64,000 nucleotides of DNA from Legionella sp. (GTDB lineage Bacteria > Pseudomonadota > Gammaproteobacteria > Legionellales > Legionellaceae): positions 62,001 to 126,000 of the forward strand of contig JAUXWR010000371.1 in assembly GCA_030680075.1 (NCBI GenBank), in the 5' to 3' direction. The notes below the pieces were generated by a model. It was not told where the DNA came from. It made no database searches and was given only the letters and a program-made list of their open reading frames with translations. Both the position numbers and the translations under genes were made by a program. Below are positions 9,067 to 18,305 of this stretch, piece after piece. Position 1 is the stretch's first letter. The number at the start of each line of letters is the position of its first letter.

Positions 9067-9588
9067 ATGGGCGTCAATAAACTGTTGACAGAATTATTGG
9101 CCCGTATGCCAGAGCTTGAGTGGCAGCTAGATAAAATAGGGATGGCATTTTCTTCAAAAGCCCTGCCACCCGGGCTTTTTCGTCAACCTTTTGATGCCCC
9201 GGCTCAAGCTTATATTACGGAAATTAAAGCCGATATTGCGACCGTATCAACCACTACCAATGCACGTGTAGAGCGTTATCTTGCGTTAAAAATTAATCAA
9301 AAAATTAATGTGCTTGTTAAGCTTTGCTCGCGCCACAATCGCAAAGGCCCGGTGCAAGAAACTGTAAATTATGATATTCACCAATTGAGTACGCGCCAGC
9401 AACGACTTGAATCACTAGATTTAGCCATTCAACTTCTTGTTGAACAAAAAGAGGCTTTAGAGAAAGCATTGCAACAAAGGGAAAATGTCGGCGATTGTAT
9501 CGCGCAGCTGAGCTTGCAAAATGAGTTAGGGGAATTGGAAAAGCGTTTAACCCTTGCGCGTGAAACGTATGCCCGGGCAACGGGATAA
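9067..9588 (+). CDS. PriC-like primosomal replication protein
   Basis: A 173-residue, largely helical protein with no membrane segment. The overall pattern matches PriC: an N-terminal helical bundle with RYLALKINQKINVLVKLC, then a C-terminal helix pair (QQRLESLDLAIQLLVEQK and NELGELEKRLTLARE). PriC loads the DnaB helicase at stalled forks in E. coli and is about the same length (175). Sequence conservation in this family is weak, so this is a moderate call; another small coiled-coil protein is possible. It lies between the permease and the biotin carboxylase with short gaps, so all three may be co-transcribed. Confidence 0.6.
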   Translation: MGVNKLLTELLARMPELEWQLDKIGMAFSSKALPPGLFRQPFDAPAQAYITEIKADIATVSTTTNARVERYLALKINQKINVLVKLCSRHNRKGPVQETVNYDIHQLSTRQQRLESLDLAIQLLVEQKEALEKALQQRENVGDCIAQLSLQNELGELEKRLTLARETYARATG

Positions 9589-9616
9589 GCTTCGGTAATT
9601 CATTACAGGGACGGGT

Positions 9617-11047
9617 ATGTTTAAAAAAATTCTCATCAGTAACCGCGGGGAAATTGCACTGCGAATTGTGCGTGCCTGTAAAGAAATGGGGATAGCTGCG
9701 GTAACTATTCACAGCGAGGCTGATCGCTATGCCTTACATGTAAAACGTTCAGCGCATTCGCATTGTCTAAGCAAAGACCCGCTTGATGCATACCTTGATG
9801 GGCGGCGCATTATTGAATTTGCCAAAACAGCAGGGTGTGAAGCTATTCATCCCGGTTATGGTTTTTTATCCGAAAATCCGGAATTTGCCGCCGATTGTGA
9901 ACGAGCGGGTATTGTATTCATTGGCCCCTCTGCCAAAGTTATTGCGATGATGGGCTCTAAAGTTGCCGCAAGAGAGGCCATGAGTTTAGCGGGAATTCCT
10001 GTCATTCCCGGCAGTAAAGGGAACCTTAAGTCGATTGAAGATGCAGTTGCTTGTGCACAAGAGCTTGGGTATCCCGTTATGCTTAAAGCGACTTTCGGCG
10101 GGGGCGGACGTGGTATTCGACAGTGTCAGGATGCTCTTGCTGTGCGGCAACAGTTTGCACGTGTGCAGTCGGAGGCCGGCAAAGCGTTTAATAACACCCA
10201 GGTGTTCATGGAAAAAGTTATTATTAATCCTCGTCATATTGAAGTACAAATACTTGCAGACCAGCACGGTAACGTATTGCATTTATTTGAGCGAGATTGT
10301 TCAGTACAACGCCGACACCAAAAATTGGTGGAAATTGCACCTTCCGTACATTTGGATGATAAAACACGCAATATACTTTATGACTATGCAGTAAAAGCGG
10401 CTCAAACGGTAGGTTACACCAATGCGGGTACGATTGAATTTATGCTAGATGCCAATAACCAGCCGTATTTTTTAGAAATGAATACGCGCTTACAGGTGGA
10501 GCACCCGGTTACTGAGCAAATTACCGGTATTGATTTGGTACAAGAGCAGATACGAATTGCTGCCGGTGAAAAATTAACAATGTCACAAAAAGATATTAAA
10601 CGTCTTGGTTTTGCCATCGAGTTTCGCATTAATGCTGAAGATCCGCAGAATGATTTCCTGCCGAGCTTTGGCCGCATAACGCGCTATTATGCGCCTGGTG
10701 GACCAGGCGTTAGAACCGATAGTGCTATTTACACAGGTTATACCATTCCTCCTGATTATGATTCCTTATGCGCGAAATTAACTGTATGGAGTCTTGATTG
10801 GCCAGGCGCTTTGCGTCGAGCGCGACGAGCACTGGAAGAGATGCGCTTGTTTGGGGTAAAAACGACCATTCCTTATTACCTTGAAATGCTAAAATCAGAT
10901 GCTTTTAAAGAGGGTAATTTAACGACTAATCTTGTTGAAGCGCATCCGGAATGGTTGCGTTACTCTAATAAATCATTACCACAGCATAAAGCCGCAGTCA
11001 TTGCTGCGGCGATTGCGATGGCAACGTTGGAACGTGCCGGGGAGTAA
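9617..11047 (+). CDS. Biotin carboxylase subunit (AccC or pyruvate carboxylase A type)
   Basis: The 476 residues carry the whole biotin carboxylase set: KILISNRGEIALRIVRAC at the start, HPGYGFLSENPEFA, the glycine loop FGGGGRGIR, ERDCSVQRRHQKLVEIAPS and FLEMNTRLQVEHPVTE. It carboxylates biotin on a partner carrier protein using ATP and bicarbonate. AccC is normally about 450 residues; the extra C-terminal tail, ending in HKAAVIAAAIAMATLERAG, is more like the A subunit of two-subunit pyruvate carboxylases. No accB or biotin-carrier gene is adjacent, so the partner lies elsewhere. Enzyme class is certain, the pathway is not. Confidence 0.85.
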   Translation: MFKKILISNRGEIALRIVRACKEMGIAAVTIHSEADRYALHVKRSAHSHCLSKDPLDAYLDGRRIIEFAKTAGCEAIHPGYGFLSENPEFAADCERAGIVFIGPSAKVIAMMGSKVAAREAMSLAGIPVIPGSKGNLKSIEDAVACAQELGYPVMLKATFGGGGRGIRQCQDALAVRQQFARVQSEAGKAFNNTQVFMEKVIINPRHIEVQILADQHGNVLHLFERDCSVQRRHQKLVEIAPSVHLDDKTRNILYDYAVKAAQTVGYTNAGTIEFMLDANNQPYFLEMNTRLQVEHPVTEQITGIDLVQEQIRIAAGEKLTMSQKDIKRLGFAIEFRINAEDPQNDFLPSFGRITRYYAPGGPGVRTDSAIYTGYTIPPDYDSLCAKLTVWSLDWPGALRRARRALEEMRLFGVKTTIPYYLEMLKSDAFKEGNLTTNLVEAHPEWLRYSNKSLPQHKAAVIAAAIAMATLERAGE

Positions 11048-11052
11048 GGTGT

Positions 11053-11763
11053 TTATTGAGGAGTTGATGTGGATAATAGATATTTTTTTGCAAAACCACT
11101 TCCTATACATTGACCGAAGATTTGAGTCCATTTCTCGCCATTGTATTTATTAAAAGCAGGCGGGAGGCTCGCATCCAACTCCTCTTCACATTTGCTGAAG
11201 AGCGGTGGAATTAATGTCAGGCATTTCTCATAGGTAATATTAAGTCTTGATAAATCATTGCGTCTGGCCGGGTCTTTTAATAATCCCGTACAAATTAGCT
11301 GAGGTGCGGACGTTTTCAATCGGGTTAACCAAAGCGTTTTGGCAACGTCCTCTGTGGTGTCTGAGGATTTTAGTGAGGGAAATGTATTAGGGATAGATGG
11401 TGTGAATATATTGTTCAGATAGGTGACAGCAAAATCAGTACCAATGCATTCACCAATAACATTGCCCCATTTTGCGGCGGCCTCGGTGTTTATAGAATCA
11501 GGCATAAGATAGTAGGATTGCATTTTACATTTATCAAACGACTGTGGAATCAAGCCCATGCATTTATCAAACGTAATCTCTGCCTGCATCAATATTTTGT
11601 TTACACCCACATTTTCAGTTAAATTTTTACAAACCAGCGCTGGTGCGGTTTCTCCAAAGCGAGTCAGCCACTCATCTTTAGGCAGATCTTCAGCCATCGC
11701 AAAAGTCGATAGCACCAGGCTGCTTATGCCAATCGTTATATAGCTTACTATGTTATTTGGCAT
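11053..11763 (-). CDS. Secreted tandem-repeat cysteine protein (copy 2)
   Basis: A 236-residue paralogue of the protein at 3832-4545 with the same plan: a signal peptide (MPNNIVSYITIGISSLVLST, cleaved after FAMA), then two repeats of about 85 residues with four Cys each. The motifs are W.L.P..(V/I)C, FDKC..LIP.SFDKC and G.CIG..FA..YL. The second repeat is more diverged (YEKC, LPPAFNKY) and the linker is shorter and lacks the Ser/Thr run. No known domain is recognised. It is convergent with the biotin carboxylase gene, five bases apart. Confidence 0.8.
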   Translation of the reverse strand: MPNNIVSYITIGISSLVLSTFAMAEDLPKDEWLTRFGETAPALVCKNLTENVGVNKILMQAEITFDKCMGLIPQSFDKCKMQSYYLMPDSINTEAAAKWGNVIGECIGTDFAVTYLNNIFTPSIPNTFPSLKSSDTTEDVAKTLWLTRLKTSAPQLICTGLLKDPARRNDLSRLNITYEKCLTLIPPLFSKCEEELDASLPPAFNKYNGEKWTQIFGQCIGSGFAKKYLLSTSTPQ

Positions 11764-11845
11764 GACAATGGTCTCTGAGGGATAATAATAAAAGAATAGA
11801 CATAAACCAGATAAAAAGCTCTTCTATGAATACGAGCCCACGTTA

Positions 11846-12607
11846 TTATCCCCGCTCATAATTATCAATCAGCCGAACATCACCTATCACCACTGCTGCA
11901 AACCGTCTTTTCTCATAATCTAGAACATATTCAACAGTTATCCCCTCTCGCTGAAGCTCACCCACAATCTCGGCACAGGATTTGTCTTGATGAAAAATAG
12001 TGGCAAATTTTTCGGCGATGACGCGCGCCTCAGGTGATAAGCGATTGTTTCTTGAGCTATAAGCAAGCCCACTAGCCTCGCGAATGGTAGGGCAGGGCTT
12101 AATTTCTACGCCCATAAAAAAAGCCTCAGCCATGCCTCGAATTAACAAATACTGTTGATAATCCTTCTCACCAAAATAAGCTGCGGTGGGTTTCACGAGA
12201 TTAAGCAATTTCATGACAATGGTAAGGACGCCATTAAAATGCCCGGGCCGTTGTTTTCCTTCCATAATTTCGCACAGTTTATTTTCCATAATGGCATAGC
12301 GATAGCCATCGCCATACATGGCTTCTTCGGTAGGCAAAATACAACAATCCACACCCGCATTTTGTAAAAGTTCAAGATCTGCGTCCAGCGTGCGGGGGTA
12401 GTTAGTGTAATCATCAACCTGATTAAATTGAGCAGGGTTAACAAATACTGTCGCGACCGTTACATCATTTTCTTCTTTGCTGCGTGCAAATAACGAGGCG
12501 TGGCCTGCATGGAGATTGCCCATCGTGGGGACAAAGCCTATGGATATTGCAGGAGCAAGGTTTTGTCGAAAAATGAGCCATTCTTCAAGATGATGAAAAA
12601 TTTTCAT
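11846..12607 (-). CDS. panC: Pantothenate synthetase
   Basis: Joins pantoate and beta-alanine using ATP to make pantothenate. The 253 residues show the nucleotidyltransferase motifs [28 protein letters not shown], the PGHFNGV loop, YFGEKDYQQ and [12 protein letters not shown]. It is about 30 residues shorter than the E. coli enzyme at the C-terminus, but all ATP and pantoate motifs are present. It lies 12 bases after panB on the same strand. Confidence 0.96.
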   Translation of the reverse strand: MKIFHHLEEWLIFRQNLAPAISIGFVPTMGNLHAGHASLFARSKEENDVTVATVFVNPAQFNQVDDYTNYPRTLDADLELLQNAGVDCCILPTEEAMYGDGYRYAIMENKLCEIMEGKQRPGHFNGVLTIVMKLLNLVKPTAAYFGEKDYQQYLLIRGMAEAFFMGVEIKPCPTIREASGLAYSSRNNRLSPEARVIAEKFATIFHQDKSCAEIVGELQREGITVEYVLDYEKRRFAAVVIGDVRLIDNYERG

Positions 12608-12619
12608 AATTTTCCTTAC

Positions 12620-13408
12620 TCAAAACGCATGTTCAAGCCCGGGAAAACAGGCTTCTTGCACTTGCGTAACATAAGCATTTACAGCATCAAGCATAATACC
12701 CTTGCTTTCTGCGTATCTTTTTAAGAAACGAGGCTTAAAGGTATCCTGAATGCCTAACATGTCATGCCAAACCAACACCTGGCCATCCGTCACAACCCCG
12801 GCACCAATGCCAATGGTAGGAATAGTTAATGCCTCAGTAATGGTCTTTGCCAGTGTTTGCGGCACGCACTCAATAACAAGTGCACAACAACCCGCTTTTT
12901 CCAGTTCTTGCGCCTGGCGCAATAAATCTGCCGCCTGCAACTCACCTTTGCCTTGTACTTTATAACCGCCCAGCTGATGAACGGATTGAGGAGTTAACCC
13001 GATGTGACCAATGACAGGAATGCCTGCCTTGACGAGATAGGCAATCGTTTCACAGGTGTCATTATCTCCGCCTTCAATTTTAACGGCCTCAGCGCCTGCC
13101 TGCAGTAACCGTTTTACATTATTTACTGTATCGGCTTTAGACGCACGATGACAAAGAAAGGGCAGATCGCTAATCAAGAGCTGATGCTTCAACCCGCGAG
13201 CTACGGCTTCTGTATGCAATACCATCATGTCCATGGTAGCCATAATGGTGGAGTCATGCCCGTGCACGGCCATTGCCACAGAGTCACCCACGAGCACACA
13301 ATCAAGATGAGATTCGGCTACTATACAAGCTGAGGGGTAATCATAGCAGGTAAGGACGCTGATTTTTTCCTGCAACTGTTTTTTCCGTTGGAAATCGGTA
13401 ATTTTCAT
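12620..13408 (-). CDS. panB: 3-methyl-2-oxobutanoate hydroxymethyltransferase
   Basis: First committed enzyme of pantothenate synthesis; adds a hydroxymethyl group from methylene-tetrahydrofolate to alpha-ketoisovalerate. The 262 residues include LTCYDYPSA, VLVGDSVAM, the conserved EGG and GHIGLTPQS motifs and IGIGAGVVTDGQVLVWHD. The gene opens a panB-panC operon on the minus strand. Upstream, 13409-13596 is non-coding. Confidence 0.97.
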   Translation of the reverse strand: MKITDFQRKKQLQEKISVLTCYDYPSACIVAESHLDCVLVGDSVAMAVHGHDSTIMATMDMMVLHTEAVARGLKHQLLISDLPFLCHRASKADTVNNVKRLLQAGAEAVKIEGGDNDTCETIAYLVKAGIPVIGHIGLTPQSVHQLGGYKVQGKGELQAADLLRQAQELEKAGCCALVIECVPQTLAKTITEALTIPTIGIGAGVVTDGQVLVWHDMLGIQDTFKPRFLKRYAESKGIMLDAVNAYVTQVQEACFPGLEHAF

Positions 13409-13501
13409 ACCATTCCCCTGATAAAGAAGGGGGATAAAAATGTGTCAGGTACCTGTCTCATGGATCAAGTCCTCCAAATATAAAATTAATAATCAGGTCG
13501 C

Positions 13502-13572
13502 CGCTAATAAGGTCAGCGCAGGTACAATTCTAAAGGACGCGCATCAAATTGCAAGATGCGTTATTATTAGCG
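13502..13572. other. Imperfect hairpin in the panB-hydrolase gap
   Basis: CGCTAATAA at 13502-13510 is exactly complementary in reverse to TTATTAGCG at 13564-13572. Inside them CGCATC and GATGCG form a second short stem. The structure lies between divergent genes and is not followed by a clear T run. It may be a regulatory RNA fold or a repeat remnant. Confidence 0.35.
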
Positions 13573-13596
13573 CTTTTATGTTGAGTAAAAAAACTT

Positions 13597-14253
13597 ATGT
13601 TACCAACGGACAAATTAAACAGTGCAGGCGAGCATGCCTTCTTTTTTGAAGGCGCTATCGGAAAGATTGAGGCCGTATTAACGGCGCCGGCAGTCAGCAT
13701 AAATAACTATGTGGCTTTATTAGGTCATCCCCATTCATTACAAGGCGGGAGTATGACCAATAAAGTCGTAACGACGATGGCACGGGCTTTCAGAGAGCTG
13801 GGCATTCCAAGTCTTCGCTTTAATTTCCGAGGGGTTGGCGCTTCTGAAGGCGCGTATGATGCGGGAATAGGTGAGAGCGAGGACATGATAATGTTGGCGC
13901 GTCTCTGGCAACAAGACTATCCTGAGGCTCGTTTTTTATTTGCAGGATTTTCCTTTGGTTCTTATGTGGCCTATCGCACAGCCGCGCTCATCCCCCATGA
14001 TTTGTTAATCACCGTAGCCCCCGCGGTACATCATTATAATTATCAGGAATTTTCGCCCCGCCCCAACCCTTGGTACATTCTTCAGGGAGATGAAGACGAG
14101 GTGGTGCCTTTGCAATTAGTGCTTGATTTTGCAGCCCAATCGCAACCCGCGCTTCCTGTTATACGGTTTCCCGAAACCGGTCATTTTTTTCATGGCAAAT
14201 TGCTATTATTAAAGCCTGAAATTATGGCCATTGTCAGTCAGGTTATTCGTTGA
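13597..14253 (+). CDS. Alpha/beta hydrolase
   Basis: A 218-residue cytoplasmic serine hydrolase of the short alpha/beta type (COG2945-like). The core is visible: HPHSLQGGSM near the start, FNFRGVGASEG, the nucleophile elbow GFSFGS (Ser near residue 112), an acidic GDEDEVVP segment and the histidine in ETGHFFHG. The substrate is unknown. Its TGA overlaps the ATG of zapE, so the two are translationally coupled. No strong ribosome site precedes the ATG. Confidence 0.88.
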   Translation: MLPTDKLNSAGEHAFFFEGAIGKIEAVLTAPAVSINNYVALLGHPHSLQGGSMTNKVVTTMARAFRELGIPSLRFNFRGVGASEGAYDAGIGESEDMIMLARLWQQDYPEARFLFAGFSFGSYVAYRTAALIPHDLLITVAPAVHHYNYQEFSPRPNPWYILQGDEDEVVPLQLVLDFAAQSQPALPVIRFPETGHFFHGKLLLLKPEIMAIVSQVIR

Positions 14254-15356
14254 TGAACTTAATAGCACAATACGATAATGCAGTGGCGCGCGGTGATATT
14301 GTTGAAGATGCGTTGCAGCGTCAGTTATTATCGCCGTTGGAAACCTTGTCAGAAGCCTTACAGGCACCCAGAAAACAATGGTTTAACTGGGGAAAAAAAT
14401 CGCCAGTTACTGGTGTGTATTTATATGGTCCTGTGGGGGTGGGTAAAACCTTTCTCATGGATTTATTTTATGATGATGTAGCAATAACTCAAAAAAAACG
14501 GTTTCATTTTCATCATTTCATGCAACAAATTGATGCGCAATTACGCCGTTTACAAGGCCAGAAAAATCCTCTTAAACGAATTGCGATGGATTTTGCCAAA
14601 TCCACTCAACTGCTTTGTTTTGATGAGTTTATGGTAGAAGATGTGGCACATGCCATGATTTTAGCCGAATTATTGCAGGCTTTGTTTGATAATGGGGTGG
14701 CTCTGGTCGCTACTTCAAATACACGTCCTGATGATCTTTACTTAAAAGGGCTCCATCGCGAGCGTTTTATTCCGGCGATTACTGCTATCAAGTCGCACTG
14801 TCAGGTAGTAAGCCTTGGCGATAAAAGGGATTATCGTCTTGGACGCCCACTCAAGCTTGATACATATATTTTTCCTTTAGGAAATAATGCTGACCAACAA
14901 TTGGCGAGTCAATTTGAGGCAATAGCGCCACGAGCGGATTCAAGCGGCGTATTAACCATTCAAAATCGGGAGATTCCCTATCTTAAACGAGCAGAAAATG
15001 CCATCTGGTTTGATTTTAAAGTAATTTGCAATTTACCCCGCAGTCAATTGGACTATCTCGAAATTGCGGAAAAATTTGATACGATATTTATTAGCGACAT
15101 CCCGGCTTTGAGTGAAAATGATACTATTTTTGCGCTCCTGCTGGTTAATTTTATTGATGTCATGTATGACCGGGGGATAAGGCTCATTCTTTCAGCAGCA
15201 GTACCTATTGACGAGCTTTATAAAAAGGGAGAGATGAGCCAGGATTTTAAACGCACGTATAGTCGTTTACAGGAAATGCAATCAACGGATTATTTGCAAC
15301 GCCATCCGCGTAGAGATGTGCAAAATTTGGAAAATACCGCTTATAAAAACACATAA
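14253..15356 (+). CDS. zapE: AFG1-family ATPase ZapE
   Basis: A 367-residue P-loop ATPase of the AFG1/ZapE family, linked in E. coli to Z-ring constriction during division. Walker A is GPVGVGKTFLMDLF near residue 65, with Walker B LLCFDEFMVEDV and the following VATSNTRPDDLY sensor region. The family segment RFHFHHFMQ is present. The ATG at 14253 shares bases with the stop of the hydrolase gene. Nothing unusual was seen in the domain. Confidence 0.93.
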   Translation: MNLIAQYDNAVARGDIVEDALQRQLLSPLETLSEALQAPRKQWFNWGKKSPVTGVYLYGPVGVGKTFLMDLFYDDVAITQKKRFHFHHFMQQIDAQLRRLQGQKNPLKRIAMDFAKSTQLLCFDEFMVEDVAHAMILAELLQALFDNGVALVATSNTRPDDLYLKGLHRERFIPAITAIKSHCQVVSLGDKRDYRLGRPLKLDTYIFPLGNNADQQLASQFEAIAPRADSSGVLTIQNREIPYLKRAENAIWFDFKVICNLPRSQLDYLEIAEKFDTIFISDIPALSENDTIFALLLVNFIDVMYDRGIRLILSAAVPIDELYKKGEMSQDFKRTYSRLQEMQSTDYLQRHPRRDVQNLENTAYKNT

Positions 15357-15366
15357 TTTTTAAAAT

Positions 15367-15385
15367 GCGAATGATTCTCGATATC
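15367..15385. promoter_or_regulatory. Candidate Fur box upstream of feoABC
   Basis: The 19-base site GCGAATGATTCTCGATATC agrees at 13 of 19 positions by hand alignment with the E. coli Fur consensus and lies about 85 bases before the feoA start. A fur gene is present in the same window. Ferrous iron uptake operons are usually Fur-repressed, which supports the call. Confidence 0.6.
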
Positions 15386-15469
15386 ATTTGTGTTAAACTT
15401 ATTTTATAATTTCAGCATTTGACTCTTCAAATGTTATGACGTTTTTAACTCTTTATTATTCGGAAAATA

Positions 15470-15697
15470 ATGCGGATTAATGATTTGGTTGCAGGTGACA
15501 GAGTTCGTCTGGTTGATTTTGGCGACACTGATGTATTGTATCGACGGCGCTTATTGTCATTAGGCGTAACGCGCGGTGTTGAGGTATTGGTTGTCAGGCG
15601 TGCCCCTCTGGGTTGCCCCTTGCAAGTCGAGGTACGTGGTACTTCATTAACTTTACGAAAAGAAGAAGCAGCGCTTTTAAAGTGGGAGCGTGTATGA
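15470..15697 (+). CDS. feoA: Ferrous iron transport protein A
   Basis: A 75-residue SH3-like small protein that works with FeoB. It shows the FeoA pattern: VRLVDFGDTDVLYRRRLLSLGVTRG, then APLGCPLQVEVRGTSLTLRKEEA. Its stop overlaps the feoB start. A candidate Fur box lies upstream. Confidence 0.93.
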   Translation: MRINDLVAGDRVRLVDFGDTDVLYRRRLLSLGVTRGVEVLVVRRAPLGCPLQVEVRGTSLTLRKEEAALLKWERV

Positions 15698-17940
15698 CCC
15701 ATATTTTGTTAGCAGGCAACCCCAATTGTGGTAAAACAACCCTTTTTAACGCCCTGACCGGCGAGAATCAACGGGTAGGTAATTGGCCGGGCGTTACGGT
15801 TGAGAAAAAAAATGGCACCTATCTCTTTGAACAAAATGAAATCAATGTCACTGATCTGCCCGGTATTTACTCGCTTACCGCCTCAAACAGTGGTGCGAGT
15901 GTGGATGAGCGAATTGCGGCTCATGCTATTATTTCCTTGCAAAGCTCTCTCATTATTAATGTTATCGACGCCTGTCATTTAGAGCGCCATTTATATTTGA
16001 CCAGTCAGCTCCTTGAGCTTGGAAAGCCCGTCATTATCGCGTTAAACATGATGGATATTGCCTTGCAACGGGGTATCACTATCGATGTTGACGCGCTCTC
16101 GCGACAACTAAATTGCCCGGTTATTGCTTTACAGGCTCACAAAAAAGTAGGCATAAAAACATTGCAAGAGGCAATTAATCAATCGCACCAAAATGCCATA
16201 CCACTTCCCTTACAATTGCCTAAAGCGATGGCGCAGTTTTTAATGGATTTTGAAGCGCACTTAATAACCGCTCATCATATAAAGCCCCAGTTGGCCAAGT
16301 ATTATGCTTGTCGTACGCTGGAGGGGGATAACACTCTATTAGAAAATGCCGAAAGCCTTGATTTTCTTAAGCACACTGAAAATAATCTTGATTATGACAT
16401 CATTTTAGCTGATGCCCGTTATCAGAAAATTCATCAAATAATCAGCATTGCTCAAAAAAAGCGAAGTGATGCCAGTGAGCATTTTACTGCCAAAATGGAT
16501 AAAATCGTTTTACATCGCTATTGGGCTTTGCCTCTGTTTTTTACCGTTATGTATTTAATGTTTTTATTCGCCATTAATATTGGCGGCGCTTTTCAGGATT
16601 TTTTTGACATTAGTACCAATACTATTTTTGTGCAGGGTAGTGCCTGGTTATTGCAGCAAATTCATACCCCACAATGGCTGATTGCACTGATTGCTAACGG
16701 GGTAGGGATGGGGATTAATACGACCTTAACGTTTATCCCAGTCATTGCCGCCATGTTTTTCTTTCTGGCCTTGCTGGAAACCTCGGGGTACATGGCGCGT
16801 GCGGCGTTCGTTGTTGATAAAGCGATGCGCACACTTGGTCTTCCGGGTAAAGCTTTCGTACCGATGATTGTGGGATTTGGGTGTAATGTGCCTGCCATAA
16901 TGGCCGCAAGGACGCTTGATTCTGAACGCGACCGTTTATTGACAGTGTTAATGAGCCCTTTTATGTCTTGTAGCGCAAGGCTCGCTATTTATACCGTATT
17001 TGTGGCTGCTTTTTTCCCGACGGGCGGTCAAAATGTCGTCTTTAGTTTGTATATCATTGGTATTTTAATGGCGGTTCTTACGGGATTTATGCTGCGGAAA
17101 ACGACTCTGAAGGGCCAAGCCTCGCCGTTAATTCTTGAGTTGCCTGCTTATCATCGTCCGGCCTTTCGACGCTTATGTCGCGAAACGGGGCTTCGTCTTC
17201 GGTTTTTCATTACGCGCGCGGGGCGTATGATTATTCCCGTCTGTGTAATTTTAGGTGGATTAAATGCATTGACGATCGATGGTGGTTTCAGTAGCACCGA
17301 TGCCAGCACCAACTCCATTTTATCGTTGCTTGGGCAGTGGTTAACGCCCATTTTTTCGCCTATGGGTTTAAGTCAGGATAATTGGCCTGCAACGGTTGGT
17401 TTATTAACCGGTATGCTTGCGAAAGAAGTGGTAGTTGGTTCGTTAAATTCGTTGTATGCCCAGGTGGGTCATATAAGCCAGCTTAATGCAGTAAATTTTG
17501 ATTTTTTAGGCTCGTTACAAACGGCATTGTGGTCAATACCTCAAAATTTAGCGGGTTTAAGTCATGCCTTGATTAATCCTGTTCTTGCCAGTGCCCCTGA
17601 TAGTGAGGTTTCGCAATCGGTGTATGGCATGATGGCTCAACGATTTGACGGCCAAGCTGGCGCGTTCGCCTATCTTCTCTTTATTCTGCTTTACATCCCC
17701 TGTGTTTCAACAATGGCGGCTATCCGTCAGGAAGCCAGTCGTGGCTTGATGTGGTTTTCAGTGGCCTGGTCTTTCCTGGTGGCTTATGCCTCCGCTGTGC
17801 TTTTTTACCAGGTTGCGCGGTTTTTTGTGCACCCGGAGCAATCTGTCTTTTGGATTGCGTTGATGATTACGGCGATTGCACTTTTTGTCGGGATATTACG
17901 TTATCGTGGTCTACAATCGGGAGTAACGCATGCTACTTGA
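15694..17940 (+). CDS. feoB: Ferrous iron transport protein B
   Basis: A 748-residue inner-membrane Fe(II) transporter with an N-terminal G domain. G1 is GNPNCGKTTLFNALTG at residues 8-23, G3 is DLPGIYSL and G4 is NMMD. Membrane segments start near residue 280 and include two Gate-type regions, with FGCNVPAIMAARTL and LMSPFMSCSARLAIY carrying the conserved Cys. I start at ATG 15694, which gives MTHILLAGNPNCG and a four-base overlap with feoA; the longer frame from 15613 would run through feoA. Confidence 0.96.
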   Translation: MTHILLAGNPNCGKTTLFNALTGENQRVGNWPGVTVEKKNGTYLFEQNEINVTDLPGIYSLTASNSGASVDERIAAHAIISLQSSLIINVIDACHLERHLYLTSQLLELGKPVIIALNMMDIALQRGITIDVDALSRQLNCPVIALQAHKKVGIKTLQEAINQSHQNAIPLPLQLPKAMAQFLMDFEAHLITAHHIKPQLAKYYACRTLEGDNTLLENAESLDFLKHTENNLDYDIILADARYQKIHQIISIAQKKRSDASEHFTAKMDKIVLHRYWALPLFFTVMYLMFLFAINIGGAFQDFFDISTNTIFVQGSAWLLQQIHTPQWLIALIANGVGMGINTTLTFIPVIAAMFFFLALLETSGYMARAAFVVDKAMRTLGLPGKAFVPMIVGFGCNVPAIMAARTLDSERDRLLTVLMSPFMSCSARLAIYTVFVAAFFPTGGQNVVFSLYIIGILMAVLTGFMLRKTTLKGQASPLILELPAYHRPAFRRLCRETGLRLRFFITRAGRMIIPVCVILGGLNALTIDGGFSSTDASTNSILSLLGQWLTPIFSPMGLSQDNWPATVGLLTGMLAKEVVVGSLNSLYAQVGHISQLNAVNFDFLGSLQTALWSIPQNLAGLSHALINPVLASAPDSEVSQSVYGMMAQRFDGQAGAFAYLLFILLYIPCVSTMAAIRQEASRGLMWFSVAWSFLVAYASAVLFYQVARFFVHPEQSVFWIALMITAIALFVGILRYRGLQSGVTHAT

Positions 17941-18151
17941 AATTCGTGATTACTTGCGTCGGGAAAAGATAGCCAGCAATCAGCAATTGGCGCGGGAATT
18001 TCACCTTGATTTAGCTGCATTACAGCCAATGCTCGACCTATGGATTCGTAAAGGCGTCATTAGCTGTTGTCAGGAAAAATCACCTTGTCAAAGCCGTTGC
18101 TTTAAATGTCATAAAGAACCACCTGTTTACTATCGATATTGTTCAAATTGA
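17930..18151 (+). CDS. feoC: FeoC-like small winged-helix protein
   Basis: A 73-residue protein starting inside the end of feoB (11-base overlap). Residues 1-45 look like a winged-helix domain (LLEIRDYLRREKIASNQQLA). The C-terminal part has a cysteine cluster, CC then CQSRCFKC, as in FeoC proteins where it may bind an iron-sulfur cluster. It completes a feoABC operon and probably modulates FeoB. Confidence 0.8.
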   Translation: MLLEIRDYLRREKIASNQQLAREFHLDLAALQPMLDLWIRKGVISCCQEKSPCQSRCFKCHKEPPVYYRYCSN

Positions 18152-18305
18152 GATAAAAACGCTGATTTTTCTTCGTCACCTATCAAATTAACGTTAAATT
18201 TAACCATTTTACACTTTTTTTTCTATTTTAAAGGTGTTCATCACCGTGCTCCACAGCGTATTTTGAGCTAAGATAGGCTTATGAACCTGAAAAAGGTAGT
18301 ACATA

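Noticed and set aside
9986..10394. Frames of about 98-119 residues on both strands inside the biotin carboxylase
   Set aside because: The carboxylase frame is unmistakable across the same bases, so these are shadows.
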